Notes under the pieces: model-generated
What the model was told of the DNA's origin: nothing
Database searches by the model: none
What the model saw: the letters and a program-made list of their open reading frames with translations, nothing else
Source: Pseudomonas sp. DTU_2021_1001937_2_SI_NGA_ILE_001
GTDB taxonomy: Bacteria; Pseudomonadota; Gammaproteobacteria; Pseudomonadales; Pseudomonadaceae
Direction of reading: 5' to 3'
NCBI RefSeq assembly: GCF_032463525.1
Contig: NZ_CP135971.1
Location: forward strand, 4,154,001 to 4,218,000
DNA: 64,000 nucleotides
Translations under genes and position numbers: made by a program
Shown here: positions 53,139-61,121 of the stretch, one piece after another
Layout: every line of letters starts with the position of its first letter
Numbering within the stretch: position 1 is the stretch's first letter

Positions 53139-53560
53139 GACAGAGCCCTCTGCACGGCGTCGACGAAGACTTTCGGCGAGGCCAGCTGCATCTCGCGGCT
53201 GGCACTTTCCACCGCGACCTGCACGGTGCTGGCGCGGGTCAGGCGTTCACCGGTGGCGGCGTCGCTGATCAGGTAGTTGATCTTCAGGCGGTTCTCCCAC
53301 TCGACCAGGCTGGCGCGCACGATCAGCTTCTGGCCGAACACCGCCGGGCGCACGTAGCGCAGTTGCAGGTCGATCACTGGCCAGCCGTAGCCGGACGCGC
53401 GCATCTGCATGTAGTTGTGGCCGATGTGGTCGAGCAGCGCGCAGCGCGCCACTTCCAGGTATTTCACGTAATGGCCGTGCCAGACGATGTCCATCATGTC
53501 CACGTCGAAGAACGGCACCAGCACTTCGGTTTCGATGTCGATCAGGCCCTTACCGCGCAT
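53135..53560 (-). CDS. apeK: 4HBT-type acyl thioesterase (ApeK-type)
   Basis: 141 residues, single hotdog thioesterase. The putative catalytic segment VDMMDIVWHGHYVKYLEVAR fits the 4-hydroxybenzoyl-CoA thioesterase pattern with Asp and the GH(Y/V) loop. It may release the finished chain or clear stalled ACPs. The start at 53560 (MRGKGLIDIETEVLVPFFDVD) lies 11 bases inside the end of the ammonia-lyase gene; the frame is open upstream without homology. Confidence 0.9.
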   Translation of the reverse strand: MRGKGLIDIETEVLVPFFDVDMMDIVWHGHYVKYLEVARCALLDHIGHNYMQMRASGYGWPVIDLQLRYVRPAVFGQKLIVRASLVEWENRLKINYLISDAATGERLTRASTVQVAVESASREMQLASPKVFVDAVQRALS

Positions 53561-55097
53561 ACAGCCTCCAGTGGCGTTCGCCGATCCGTTGCAGGCACAG
53601 GCGCAGCTCGCCCTCCAGGCCACGGTCGTCGATGACCGGCGCGAACTCCGCCGCCAGTTGTTCGCGCATGGCCGCCAGCGGTGCCGGCAGTGGCCGGGCC
53701 TCGGGCGCGCGGCTGCGCAGCCACAGGCCCTGGTTGGCGGCCAGCAGGGTGGCGGCAGCGACCTGTTCGGTGAGTTCCAGCACGCGCAGGGCATCACGCG
53801 CGGCGATGGTGCCCATGCTTACCTTGTCCTGGTTGTGGCATTCGGTGGAGCGTGAGAACACGCTGGCTGGCATGGTCTGCTTGAGGGCTTCGGCGGTCCA
53901 GGCGCTGGCGCCGATCTGCACGGCCTTGAAGCCGTGGTTGAGCATCGCCCGCTCGGCGCTGGCCCCGGAGAGGTTGCTGGGCAGGCCGTGGTTGTAGCGC
54001 ACGTCGACCAGCAGCGCCAGCTGGCGGTCGAGCAGGTCGGCGACGTTGGCCACCAGGGTCTTGAGGCTGTCCATGGCAAAAGCGATGTGCCCGCCGTAGA
54101 AGTGCCCGCCGTGCAGCACCCGCTCGGCGTCGCCGTCGATGATCGGGTTGTCGTTGGCGCTGTTCAGTTCGGTTTCGATGAACGAACGCAGCCAGCCCAG
54201 GCTGTCGGCCAGCACGCCCAGTACGTGGGGCGCGCAGCGCAACGAATAGCGGTCCTGCAGGCGGTGCAGCGGCGCGGTCGGTGCCTCGATGGCTAGGTCC
54301 TGGCGCAGCCAGGCGGCGACCTGGCTCTGCCCCGGATGCGGCTTGGCGGCGAACAGGCGCTCGTCGAAGTGCTCGGGGTTGCCTTGCAGCGCCACCACGT
54401 TCATCGCGGTGATGCGCGTGGCCAGTTGCAGCAGGTAGTCGGCGCGGGCGAAGGCCAGGCAGGCCAGGCCGGTCATCACGGCGGTGCCGTTCATCAGCGC
54501 CAGGGCTTCCTTGGGGCGCAGCACCAGCGGTTGCCAGCCCAGCTCGCGGTGTACGTCCGAAGCGTTGCGGCGCTGGCCACGGAACAGCACCTCGCGCTCG
54601 CCGGACAGTGTCGCGGCCACGTATGACAGCGGCGTCAGGTCGCCACTGGCGCCCACCGAGCCTTCCTCGGGAATCAGCGGCAGCACGTCATGGCTGAGAA
54701 ACGCCTGCAGGCGCTCCAGCAACTCGATGCGTACCCCGGATACGCCGTGACACAGCGACTGCAAGCGCGCCGCCAGCACGGCGCGGGTGGCGCGCGCGTC
54801 GAGCAGGCTGCCCAGTCCGCAGCCATGAAAGGTGTACAGGTGGCGCGGCAGGGCTTCGACATGCTCCAGCGGCACCGCGACCACGCAGGAGTCGCCATAA
54901 CCGGTGGTCACGCCGTAGATCACGCCTTCCTTGTCCAGCAGCGAGTCGAGGAAGCGCGCGCCACGGGCGATGCGCTCGCGATACTCGGCGTCGTCCTGCA
55001 GCGCCACGGGGGCCTGGCGGTCGGCGACGGCCAGCACCTGCTCGATGCTTAGCGGGTGGGCGCCGAAACTCACGGGGTCATGAACTTGAGGATTCAT
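53550..55097 (-). CDS. Aromatic amino acid/histidine ammonia-lyase family protein
   Basis: 515 residues, MIO-dependent lyase. The autocatalytic MIO triad is Ala150-Ser151-Gly152 (EGSVGASGDLTPLSY); catalytic Tyr61 lies in the GVTTGYG loop. The selectivity pair is Phe90-His91 (HLYTFHGCG); His at the second position occurs in histidine and tyrosine lyases rather than in Phe-selective enzymes. In an APE context it probably makes 4-coumarate from tyrosine as starter, but histidine cannot be excluded. Overlaps the acyltransferase gene by 20 bases. Confidence 0.9.
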   Translation of the reverse strand: MNPQVHDPVSFGAHPLSIEQVLAVADRQAPVALQDDAEYRERIARGARFLDSLLDKEGVIYGVTTGYGDSCVVAVPLEHVEALPRHLYTFHGCGLGSLLDARATRAVLAARLQSLCHGVSGVRIELLERLQAFLSHDVLPLIPEEGSVGASGDLTPLSYVAATLSGEREVLFRGQRRNASDVHRELGWQPLVLRPKEALALMNGTAVMTGLACLAFARADYLLQLATRITAMNVVALQGNPEHFDERLFAAKPHPGQSQVAAWLRQDLAIEAPTAPLHRLQDRYSLRCAPHVLGVLADSLGWLRSFIETELNSANDNPIIDGDAERVLHGGHFYGGHIAFAMDSLKTLVANVADLLDRQLALLVDVRYNHGLPSNLSGASAERAMLNHGFKAVQIGASAWTAEALKQTMPASVFSRSTECHNQDKVSMGTIAARDALRVLELTEQVAAATLLAANQGLWLRSRAPEARPLPAPLAAMREQLAAEFAPVIDDRGLEGELRLCLQRIGERHWRLYAR

Positions 55098-56016
55098 CGG
55101 GCTTCCAGAAAGGGTAGAAGTTGAACCACTGCTGCGGTGCCTGCAGGCAGTAATGGGCCAGGCGTTCGGCGTAGCGGGCGGCCCAGTGGGCGATCACCTC
55201 GGCGCGGTCGCTGCGTTTCCATTGCACGGCGTCGGTGAACGGTTCGAGGATCATCCGGTAGCCCTGGGCATCCTTGAGGCAGAAGAACAGGTTGACCGGG
55301 CACTTGAGCAGCCCGGCCAGCAGCCAGGGGCCTTGCGGGAAGGCCGCTGGCTGGCCGAGGAAGTCGACCTGCACGATGCGCCCGCCATGCAGCGGCACGC
55401 GGTCGCCGGCGATGGCCAGCCACTCGCCGTTGTCCAGGCGCTGGCTCAGTTGCAGCATGATCGCCGGGTCCAGCTCGCTGACCTGCACCAGGCGCAGGTG
55501 GGTGGCTCCCGCCTCACCGAGCAGGCGGTTGAAACGCTCGGCGTGCTTGGTGTGCACCAGGACGTTCATGGTCACTTTCTCGCCCAGCTCGGCCAGCGCC
55601 CGGCACACCTCCAGGTTGCCCAGGTGTGCGCCGACCAGCATCTGCCCACGCTGGCCGCGCATCTGCCGGCGCAGCCCGGCCGGGTCGTCCAGGCGGATCT
55701 GCTCGACGTCCAGCTTGCCGTTCCACACGTCGAGCTTGTCGAGCAACGAGTCGGCGAAGGCCATGAACTGGCGAAACACCCGCCCGGTGCTGGGGCGCAG
55801 GCCTGGCTGGCCGCTCCAGCGCGCCAGGTTGCGGTGAAATTCGGCGATGCTGCGCCGTGCGGTGCGGCCGAACACGAAGAAATACAGCACGATGCCGTAC
55901 AGCATCGGCGTGAGCAGGCGCCGACCGAGCAGGCGCACCGCCCAGGCGGTGAGCTTCATCAGTGCAAAACTGCCGCGCTCTTCGCGGTCGGCCCAGTGCC
56001 GAGGGTCGTGGCTCAT
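55078..56016 (-). CDS. LpxL/HtrB-family lipid acyltransferase of the APE cluster
   Basis: 312 residues. Bacterial lipid A acyltransferase family; HX4E catalytic motif as His131-LGNL-Glu136 (VGAHLGNLEV), and a hydrophobic N-terminal helix (about 34-52). It probably attaches an acyl chain to the glycolipid anchor or esterifies the polyene. It follows the glycosyltransferase with an ATGA overlap; in related clusters glycosyltransferase and acyltransferase domains may be one protein, so this could be a split version. Confidence 0.88.
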   Translation of the reverse strand: MSHDPRHWADREERGSFALMKLTAWAVRLLGRRLLTPMLYGIVLYFFVFGRTARRSIAEFHRNLARWSGQPGLRPSTGRVFRQFMAFADSLLDKLDVWNGKLDVEQIRLDDPAGLRRQMRGQRGQMLVGAHLGNLEVCRALAELGEKVTMNVLVHTKHAERFNRLLGEAGATHLRLVQVSELDPAIMLQLSQRLDNGEWLAIAGDRVPLHGGRIVQVDFLGQPAAFPQGPWLLAGLLKCPVNLFFCLKDAQGYRMILEPFTDAVQWKRSDRAEVIAHWAARYAERLAHYCLQAPQQWFNFYPFWKPDESSSS

Positions 56017-56747
56017 GGACGCACCTTGCGCCACAGCAGCACTGGCAGGCGCAGCAACATGCCGAAGAACAGCTTGGCGTGCATCTTGGAAATCAGCGCA
56101 TTGTCGTGGAACAGGCGAAAGTGCGAGCGGCCGTCGGCGGGGTAATGGACGCGGATCGGCAGCCAGAGCATCGGCTGGCCGCGCCAGAACAGGCGCACCA
56201 GGATCTCGGTGTCGAAGTCCATGCGGCGGCCCAGGTGCACCGCATCGATCAGGCGCAGCACCGGCTTGAGCGGGTAGATCCGGAAGCCGCACATCGAGTC
56301 GCGGATCTGCAGCGACAGGGTGTTGATCCACACCCACACGTGGGTCAGGTAGCGCGCATACAGGCGCCCCTTGGGCACGCTGGCGTCGTACTGCGGGTAG
56401 CCGCATACCAGCGCCTCGGGGTGCTGGTGCGACAGCTGCAGGAAGCGCGCGAGGTCGCTCAGGTCGTGCTGGCCGTCGGCGTCCACCTGCAAGGCATGGC
56501 TGTAGCCGCGCTGCGCCGCTTCCTGGAAACCGGCCATTACCGCACCGCCCTTGCCCTGATTGACCGGCAGGCGGATCAGGTGCACGCCGTCGCGCTGCGC
56601 CAGCGCCTGCAGCACCTGGGCGCAGGCCGGGCCGCTGCCGTCGTCGACCAGTACGCAGGGCAGGCCGGCCAGGCGCAGTGCATCGACCACGTGGGTGACC
56701 GCGTGTTCATGGTCGAACACCGGGATCACGGCGCAGGGGTTATGCAT
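56013..56747 (-). CDS. Family 2 glycosyltransferase of the APE cluster
   Basis: 244 residues. GT-A fold: N-terminal CAVIPVFDHEHAV, LVDDGSGPA, and the metal-binding DADGQHD motif, with a hydrophobic C-terminal patch (KLFFGMLLRLPVLLW). Resembles dolichyl-phosphate mannose synthase-like enzymes acting on lipid carriers. Likely builds a sugar link in the membrane anchor. Start 56747 overlaps the ligase gene by 8 bases. Confidence 0.9.
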   Translation of the reverse strand: MHNPCAVIPVFDHEHAVTHVVDALRLAGLPCVLVDDGSGPACAQVLQALAQRDGVHLIRLPVNQGKGGAVMAGFQEAAQRGYSHALQVDADGQHDLSDLARFLQLSHQHPEALVCGYPQYDASVPKGRLYARYLTHVWVWINTLSLQIRDSMCGFRIYPLKPVLRLIDAVHLGRRMDFDTEILVRLFWRGQPMLWLPIRVHYPADGRSHFRLFHDNALISKMHAKLFFGMLLRLPVLLWRKVRP

Positions 56748-58443
56748 GCTCGGGCTCCGTGGCGATCGGCCCGTCCAGCAGGATGCGGCCACTGGAGCAG
56801 GGCTGCTGGTCCAGGTTGTGATAGGCGAAGTGCAGCTTGTTGCGGGTGCTGTCGAAGCGCAGGGTCAGGCTCAATTGGTCGCCGGGGCGTACCAGTTGCT
56901 GGAACTTGATCACTTCCATGCCGGCGAAGCGCGGGGGCAGGTTCAGCAGGCGCTGGCCCAGTTGCACGGCCCAGTCCAGCTGCACCACGCCGGGCAGCAC
57001 CGGGGAGCGCGGAAAGTGCCCGGTGAAGAAGGCCAGGTCGGGGGGGACCCGCAGGTCGAGGTGCAGGCCGTCGTCGCTGCGGTGTTGTGCCAGCAGTTCC
57101 GGCTCTTTGCCCCGTGGCGCGGCCAGCAGCTCATCGATACGTGCCTGGGGCAGCTTGCCTTGGGCATTGAGCGGCAACTGGCCCAGCAGCCGCCAGCGGC
57201 GCGGCAGCGCCAGGGCTTCGCAGTGGCCACGCAGGTGCTCGCGCAGCGTTTCGGTCAGGGCTCGGCGACCGCCCTCGCGCAAGGCCTGCAGGCCCGCCGC
57301 GCTGAGTACCGCCAGCACGCCGAGGTAGGCACGGCGTTCGCGCACCACGCCCAGACGCGCCTCGCTGACCCAGGCATGGCTGGCCAATGCCTGCTCCAGT
57401 GCCGGCAGGGCGATGCGTTTCTCTTCCAGTTTGACGATACGGTCGAGGCGGCCGAGCAGTTCGAAGCGCCCATCGGCCTCGAAGCGAACCGCGTCGGCCG
57501 TCTGCTCGACGTGCCCGACGGGCAGGTACGGCGAGCGCACCTGCAGGGCGCCCTGATCATCGCCGCTCAGCTGCACGCCGTCGAAGGCCTGCCACAGCGG
57601 CTGGCCCTGGCGCCAGGCGATGCCGCCAGTTTCCGAACTGCCGAGAATCTCGCAGGGCCATTGGCCCAGGCGCTGCTGCAGGCTTTGCGCGGCGTCGCCG
57701 GGCAGTGCACCGCCGGAAGAAAACACCCGGCGCACCGCGCTCAGGGCCGGCCAGTCGAGGTTGTCGCCCATGCGCTTGAGCAGCGCCGGGCTGGCCACCC
57801 AGGCGAAGCGCGGGTACTGGCGGCTGACGCGCTGCAGGTCTTCGGGAAACGGCACTGGCAGGCGCACCCACTGACGCCCGGCGCACAGTGGCCACATCAC
57901 GCGGAACAGCAGGCCATAGATGTGCTGGGCGGCGACGCTGCCGATCATGCAGGCATCGCCCAACTGAGCGCCCCACAGGCGTTCCAGGCCGCGCACTTCG
58001 TTGTCCAGCTGGCGCAGGCGTTTGTCGATGCGCTTGGGCTCGCCGCTGGAACCTGAGGTGCACAGGCTCAGCTGGCAGGCGTCGAGGTCCAGGGCGGCTG
58101 GCGCCAACGGCGCGCTGGTGCACAGTTCGGCCAGGCTGGCGTCGCCGGCGTGGGGGCTGAGCCAAAGGTCGACCTGTGGCGTCCAGCGCTCGCGGGTCTG
58201 CGCCTGCAGGTCGGCAGGCAGCAAGACGCTGGCCCCGGCACGCCAGGCGGCGAACAGCGCGACCACCAGCTCCCCGGCGTCTTCCAGGTGCACGGCCAGG
58301 CGCCGCACCCCGCGTTGTTGCAGGGCGGCCGCGGCGCACAGTGCCTGGTGGCGGAACTGCGCAAGGGTCATGTCCGGCGCCTGGCACAGCAGGCGCTCGG
58401 GCTGCTCGTCGAGCAGCAGGTGTTCAAGGTTCGACCAGTTCAT
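56740..58443 (-). CDS. Aryl-acid AMP-ligase fused to a hotdog dehydratase domain (ApeH-ApeI fusion)
   Basis: 567 residues. The N-terminal ANL adenylation domain has P-loop [13 protein letters not shown] (about 126-138), a [12 protein letters not shown]5 region and catalytic A10 lysine 430 (NAQGKLPQ). Residues about 455-560 form a FabA/FabZ-like hotdog with the catalytic-type histidine 476 in [20 protein letters not shown]. In E. coli and Xenorhabdus these are separate proteins, ApeH (activates 4-hydroxybenzoate) and ApeI (dehydratase). Here one frame covers both with no stop between. ATG 58443 was chosen; GTG 58461 would overlap the upstream gene by 8 bases. Confidence 0.9.
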   Translation of the reverse strand: MNWSNLEHLLLDEQPERLLCQAPDMTLAQFRHQALCAAAALQQRGVRRLAVHLEDAGELVVALFAAWRAGASVLLPADLQAQTRERWTPQVDLWLSPHAGDASLAELCTSAPLAPAALDLDACQLSLCTSGSSGEPKRIDKRLRQLDNEVRGLERLWGAQLGDACMIGSVAAQHIYGLLFRVMWPLCAGRQWVRLPVPFPEDLQRVSRQYPRFAWVASPALLKRMGDNLDWPALSAVRRVFSSGGALPGDAAQSLQQRLGQWPCEILGSSETGGIAWRQGQPLWQAFDGVQLSGDDQGALQVRSPYLPVGHVEQTADAVRFEADGRFELLGRLDRIVKLEEKRIALPALEQALASHAWVSEARLGVVRERRAYLGVLAVLSAAGLQALREGGRRALTETLREHLRGHCEALALPRRWRLLGQLPLNAQGKLPQARIDELLAAPRGKEPELLAQHRSDDGLHLDLRVPPDLAFFTGHFPRSPVLPGVVQLDWAVQLGQRLLNLPPRFAGMEVIKFQQLVRPGDQLSLTLRFDSTRNKLHFAYHNLDQQPCSSGRILLDGPIATEPEHA

Positions 58444-58453
58444 CGCATTCACT

Positions 58454-58999
58454 TCAAGCACCGCCTCGGACCCGGCGGCGGACCATCCATTCGCCTGCGA
58501 ACAGCAGGCCCATCAAGACGTAGGACAGCAATCCGGTCCACAGCGCCCACCAGTGCAGCGGCGCCCACAGGGTCAGCGCGGCCGTGGTCAGGCCGTTGAA
58601 CAGAAAGAACCCGCACCACACCCAGGTCACCTGCCGCGTGTAGCGCACCCCCGACTCGGGCATGTCCGGCTCGCGCAGCCGCGCCAGGCGTTCGACCAGC
58701 GGCGGCCCCTGAATGAGGCTGCTGCCGAACAGGCCGAGCATGAAGACGCTGATCAGCACCGGGTACCAGCGCAGCAGCACGGGGCTGTCGAGCAGCGCCA
58801 GCAGCAGGCAGAAGCCCAGGGCGACCGCCGCCATGGCCAGGGTGCCGGGGCGGCGCTCGCCGCTGAGCAGCCGCGCCAGCCACAGGCCGCCCAGCAGCAG
58901 GGCGAACTGCCAGGGGGCGAAGTGCTCGATACCCAGGTAGACCACGATGGGGTAGAGCACACCGGCCAGCACCAGCAGCAGGCCCGCCAGCCGCTTCAT
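58454..58999 (-). CDS. COG4648-type membrane protein of the APE cluster
   Basis: 181 residues, about six hydrophobic helices with short loops. It belongs to the small membrane protein family typical of APE clusters (COG4648). Function not established; proposed to work in the membrane assembly or export of the pigment. Overlaps the second ACP gene by 4 bases. Confidence 0.85.
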   Translation of the reverse strand: MKRLAGLLLVLAGVLYPIVVYLGIEHFAPWQFALLLGGLWLARLLSGERRPGTLAMAAVALGFCLLLALLDSPVLLRWYPVLISVFMLGLFGSSLIQGPPLVERLARLREPDMPESGVRYTRQVTWVWCGFFLFNGLTTAALTLWAPLHWWALWTGLLSYVLMGLLFAGEWMVRRRVRGGA

Positions 59000-59250
59000 G
59001 CGGCGGGGCTGACCATGCGGTAGACCGCTTCGACCACGTCGTTGACCGTACGCACCGACTTGAATTCCTCGGCGGCGATCTTTTTTCCGGTCTTGCGCTT
59101 GATGTGGTCGATCAGGTCCACGGCATCGATGCTGTCGATTTCCAGGTCCTGGTAGAGGTTGGCCTCCAGGGTCACACGCTCGGGCTCGATCTCGAACAGC
59201 TCTACCAGCGCGGTGCGCAGGGTTTCGAAGATGTCGTCACGGGTTTGCAT
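58996..59250 (-). CDS. apeF: Acyl carrier protein (ApeF-type)
   Basis: 84 residues. Four-helix ACP with phosphopantetheine Ser40 in DLEIDSIDAVDLI. It probably carries the extending malonyl/polyenoyl chain, distinct from the starter-carrying ACP. ATG 59250 has GAGGA 6 bases upstream; TTG 59256 is less likely. Nine bases after the first ACP gene. No cluster-encoded phosphopantetheinyl transferase is present, so a housekeeping one must act. Confidence 0.92.
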   Translation of the reverse strand: MQTRDDIFETLRTALVELFEIEPERVTLEANLYQDLEIDSIDAVDLIDHIKRKTGKKIAAEEFKSVRTVNDVVEAVYRMVSPAA

Positions 59251-59259
59251 GATCAATCC

Positions 59260-59520
59260 TCAGGCCGATTGCCGGGCGCTGACGAAGGCCGCGAGGCTGT
59301 CGACGCTGGTGAAGTGCGAGCGGGTGTCCTTGGCTTCGGCGTCGATCTTGATGCCGTAGCGCTTCTGGATGGCCAGGCCCAGTTCCAGGGCGTCCACCGA
59401 GTCCAGGCCGAGGCCTTCGCCGAACAGGATCTGGTCGTCGCCGATGTCCTGGGTGGTGATGTCTTCGAGGCCCAGGGCATCGATGATCAGTTGCTTGATG
59501 TCACGGTGCAGATCGCTCAT
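59260..59520 (-). CDS. apeE: Acyl carrier protein (ApeE-type)
   Basis: 86 residues. Phosphopantetheine Ser41 in GLGLDSVDALELG. Family knowledge assigns the first ACP (ApeE) to receive the aryl starter from the ligase. The start at 59520 (MSDLHRDIKQLIIDALG) overlaps the acyltransferase gene by 20 bases; the frame is open upstream but not homologous. Confidence 0.92.
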   Translation of the reverse strand: MSDLHRDIKQLIIDALGLEDITTQDIGDDQILFGEGLGLDSVDALELGLAIQKRYGIKIDAEAKDTRSHFTSVDSLAAFVSARQSA

Positions 59521-60307
59521 CTGGGGCGAGCTCCTTGATGAAATAGTCGTGCAGGTAATCGTTGAGCTTGCGTGAGGCCAGCGGTGGCGGGCCCATCTCG
59601 TTGAAACGCTGCGGATCGATATCGGTACCGACACGCAGGCTGAAGTGCACGCGGCGTTGCGGTATGCGGTACCAGGGTTCGGCTTTGGTCAGGGTGGTGG
59701 GGTGGACCACGATGGTCACCGGGGTGATGACCTGCGCCCCGCGCAGGGCGATGGCGGCGGCGCCGCGGTGGAAGGCTGGCGGCTGACCCGGCGTGGTGCG
59801 CGTGCCCTCGGGGAAGATCACCAGGGTCTGTCCGGCCTGCAGGCTGCCGACCGCCAGGTCGAGCATGTCGATGCTGCCGTCGTTGCTGACGTAACCGGCG
59901 CGGCGCACCGGCCCGCGGGTGCAGGGGTTGTCCCAGAGGCTGCGCTTGACCACGCAGTTGGCGTCGCGCACCAGGCCGATGAGGAACACCACGTCGATCA
60001 GCGATGGGTGGTTGGCGATGATCATCTGCCCTGGCCGGCCGAGCTTTTCGGCACCCTGCACCTCGTAGGTGAGTACGCGCAGGCGCGCCATGATGCGGAT
60101 GAAGCGCCAGAACAGCAGGCTGATGGTGTAACGCGCGCGGCGCTGATGGCTGGCGGCGTCACCGGGCAGACAGGCCAGCACCGGAAACACCAGCACGCGC
60201 AGGCACAGGCCGCCCAGACCGAACAGGGCGAAGCTGGCAGCGGTGGCCAGCAGGCGCCAGTAATAGGCATCGCGGTGCTTGCTCAGTGATTGCGTTGCCA
60301 GGTCCAT
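59501..60307 (-). CDS. PlsC-family 1-acyl-glycerophosphate-type acyltransferase (ApeD-like)
   Basis: 268 residues. Membrane-associated N-terminus (about 18-45), HX4D motif NHPSLID (His100, Asp105), and FPEGTR substrate motif near 170. Lysophospholipid acyltransferase family; together with the LpxL-like enzyme it suggests that the pigment is joined to a glycerolipid-like anchor. Start 60307 has GGAAGAAG upstream and lies 25 bases inside the end of the preceding gene, the longest overlap in the cluster. Confidence 0.88.
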   Translation of the reverse strand: MDLATQSLSKHRDAYYWRLLATAASFALFGLGGLCLRVLVFPVLACLPGDAASHQRRARYTISLLFWRFIRIMARLRVLTYEVQGAEKLGRPGQMIIANHPSLIDVVFLIGLVRDANCVVKRSLWDNPCTRGPVRRAGYVSNDGSIDMLDLAVGSLQAGQTLVIFPEGTRTTPGQPPAFHRGAAAIALRGAQVITPVTIVVHPTTLTKAEPWYRIPQRRVHFSLRVGTDIDPQRFNEMGPPPLASRKLNDYLHDYFIKELAPDERSAP

Positions 60308-61002
60308 AAACGCTTCTTCCACGGATGTTGGCAGGCAGGCTGATCGGCATGCAGGGTCTGGAGCAGACTCAGGGCGTGTGGCCAGCGCGAAGGCTGCGCA
60401 TCGGCCCCGGCGCTGTCCAGGGACAGGCTCCAGGTGTCGCCGGGGGTCAGCAGCAGCCCCACGGCATAAGGAAAGGGCACGTCGTCGATCCACTGGGCGT
60501 AGGCTTCGGGCGGTCGCTCTTCGGTGATGATCAGCAGCACCGCGGCAGCGCCCTCGGCGAGCAGCGTGGCGGCCTCGAAAACCCCGTGCTCCAGGCCATC
60601 GCCAGCGGCGGCCAAGGCCGTCATCTCGCAGGTGGAGCCGCGCATGATCGACCACAGGCCGATCACCGCGTTATGCACCGACAGGCTGAACTGGGTCGGC
60701 GACAGCGGCTCGCCGGCGGCCAGGTCGCGCAGGATCTCGAAGGTGCGTGGGGTTTCGCCATGGCGCGAGACGAACACCAGGGGCAGCTGCTCATGGTCTT
60801 GCGCCAATGGCCAGCCGACGGCGAACGCCATGCGTGCCATGCGCCCAAGGCGACGGCGCTGCATGGCCGGCAGGAAGGATACGTCCGGGGATTCGTCGTG
60901 ATCGGGCAGCGGGCGGGGCGCCAGGCTCCACTGCTGCCAGTCTTCGACGCTGGCCAGGCCAGGCGCCCAGGCACGCCATTGTGCGATGTTGAACGTGATC
61001 AA
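60283..61002 (-). CDS. apeC: Half-size ketosynthase-like protein (ApeC-type chain-length factor candidate), TTG start
   Basis: 239 residues, matching only the N-terminal half of ketosynthases (PF13723-like): RMARMAFAVG, SPTQFSLSVHNAVIGLWSIMRG and the following AALAAGDGLEHG-like stretch where a nucleophile elbow would fall. No Cys lies in a recognisable (A)C(A/S)xG context, so it should be catalytically inactive; ApeC in Xenorhabdus pairs with ApeO as chain-length factor. No in-frame ATG precedes MITFNIAQWRAW; TTG 61002 with GGGAA 5 bases upstream is the probable start. First gene of the operon. Confidence 0.82.
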   Translation of the reverse strand: MITFNIAQWRAWAPGLASVEDWQQWSLAPRPLPDHDESPDVSFLPAMQRRRLGRMARMAFAVGWPLAQDHEQLPLVFVSRHGETPRTFEILRDLAAGEPLSPTQFSLSVHNAVIGLWSIMRGSTCEMTALAAAGDGLEHGVFEAATLLAEGAAAVLLIITEERPPEAYAQWIDDVPFPYAVGLLLTPGDTWSLSLDSAGADAQPSRWPHALSLLQTLHADQPACQHPWKKRLWTWQRNH

Positions 61003-61034
61003 AGTTTATTCCCGCCCCTGCGGACTGCTTCTTT

Positions 61035-61056
61035 TCGTCCCGGTGACACGGGACGA
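61035..61056 (-). promoter_or_regulatory. Leader hairpin of the APE operon
   Basis: Arms TCGTCCCG (61035-61042) and CGGGACGA (61049-61056) with loop GTGACA, between the predicted promoter and the first APE gene. A possible mRNA-level control element or regulator half-sites. Confidence 0.4.
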
Positions 61057-61092
61057 CACCGACCTTGGCGTGACTATTGACCGAGTGCGCGC

Positions 61093-61121
61093 ATTATCCA
61101 GATGGGGGTCCGGAGTAGCAA
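61093..61121 (-). promoter_or_regulatory. Candidate sigma70 promoter of the APE operon
   Basis: On the minus strand: TTGCTA (61121-61116), a 17-base spacer and GATAAT (61098-61093), about 90 bases before the TTG start. The 322-base intergenic region up to parA also holds ACACA-TTATC-TGTGT (61130-61144 region), a small inverted repeat that may be an operator. No promoter for parA was assigned. Confidence 0.5.

Larger units (their letters stand above)
44156..61002 (-). other. Aryl polyene (APE)-type biosynthesis and export cluster
   Basis: Eighteen co-directional genes in about 16.8 kb with overlaps of 1-25 bases at most junctions, so a single operon is likely. Composition matches the APE/xanthomonadin/flexirubin superfamily: two ACPs, aryl-acid ligase, ketosynthases with a half-size partner, ketoreductase, two dehydratase domains, thioesterase, ammonia lyase, methyltransferase, FAD enzyme, glycosyltransferase, two acyltransferases and an MMPL/LolA/DUF3261 export set. 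Inferred product: a yellow, conjugated aryl-octaene-like carboxylic acid attached to a lipid and moved to the outer membrane, where such pigments protect against oxidative stress (established for the family). Letters apeX below follow the E. coli/Xenorhabdus scheme where the match is clear. Confidence 0.93.
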
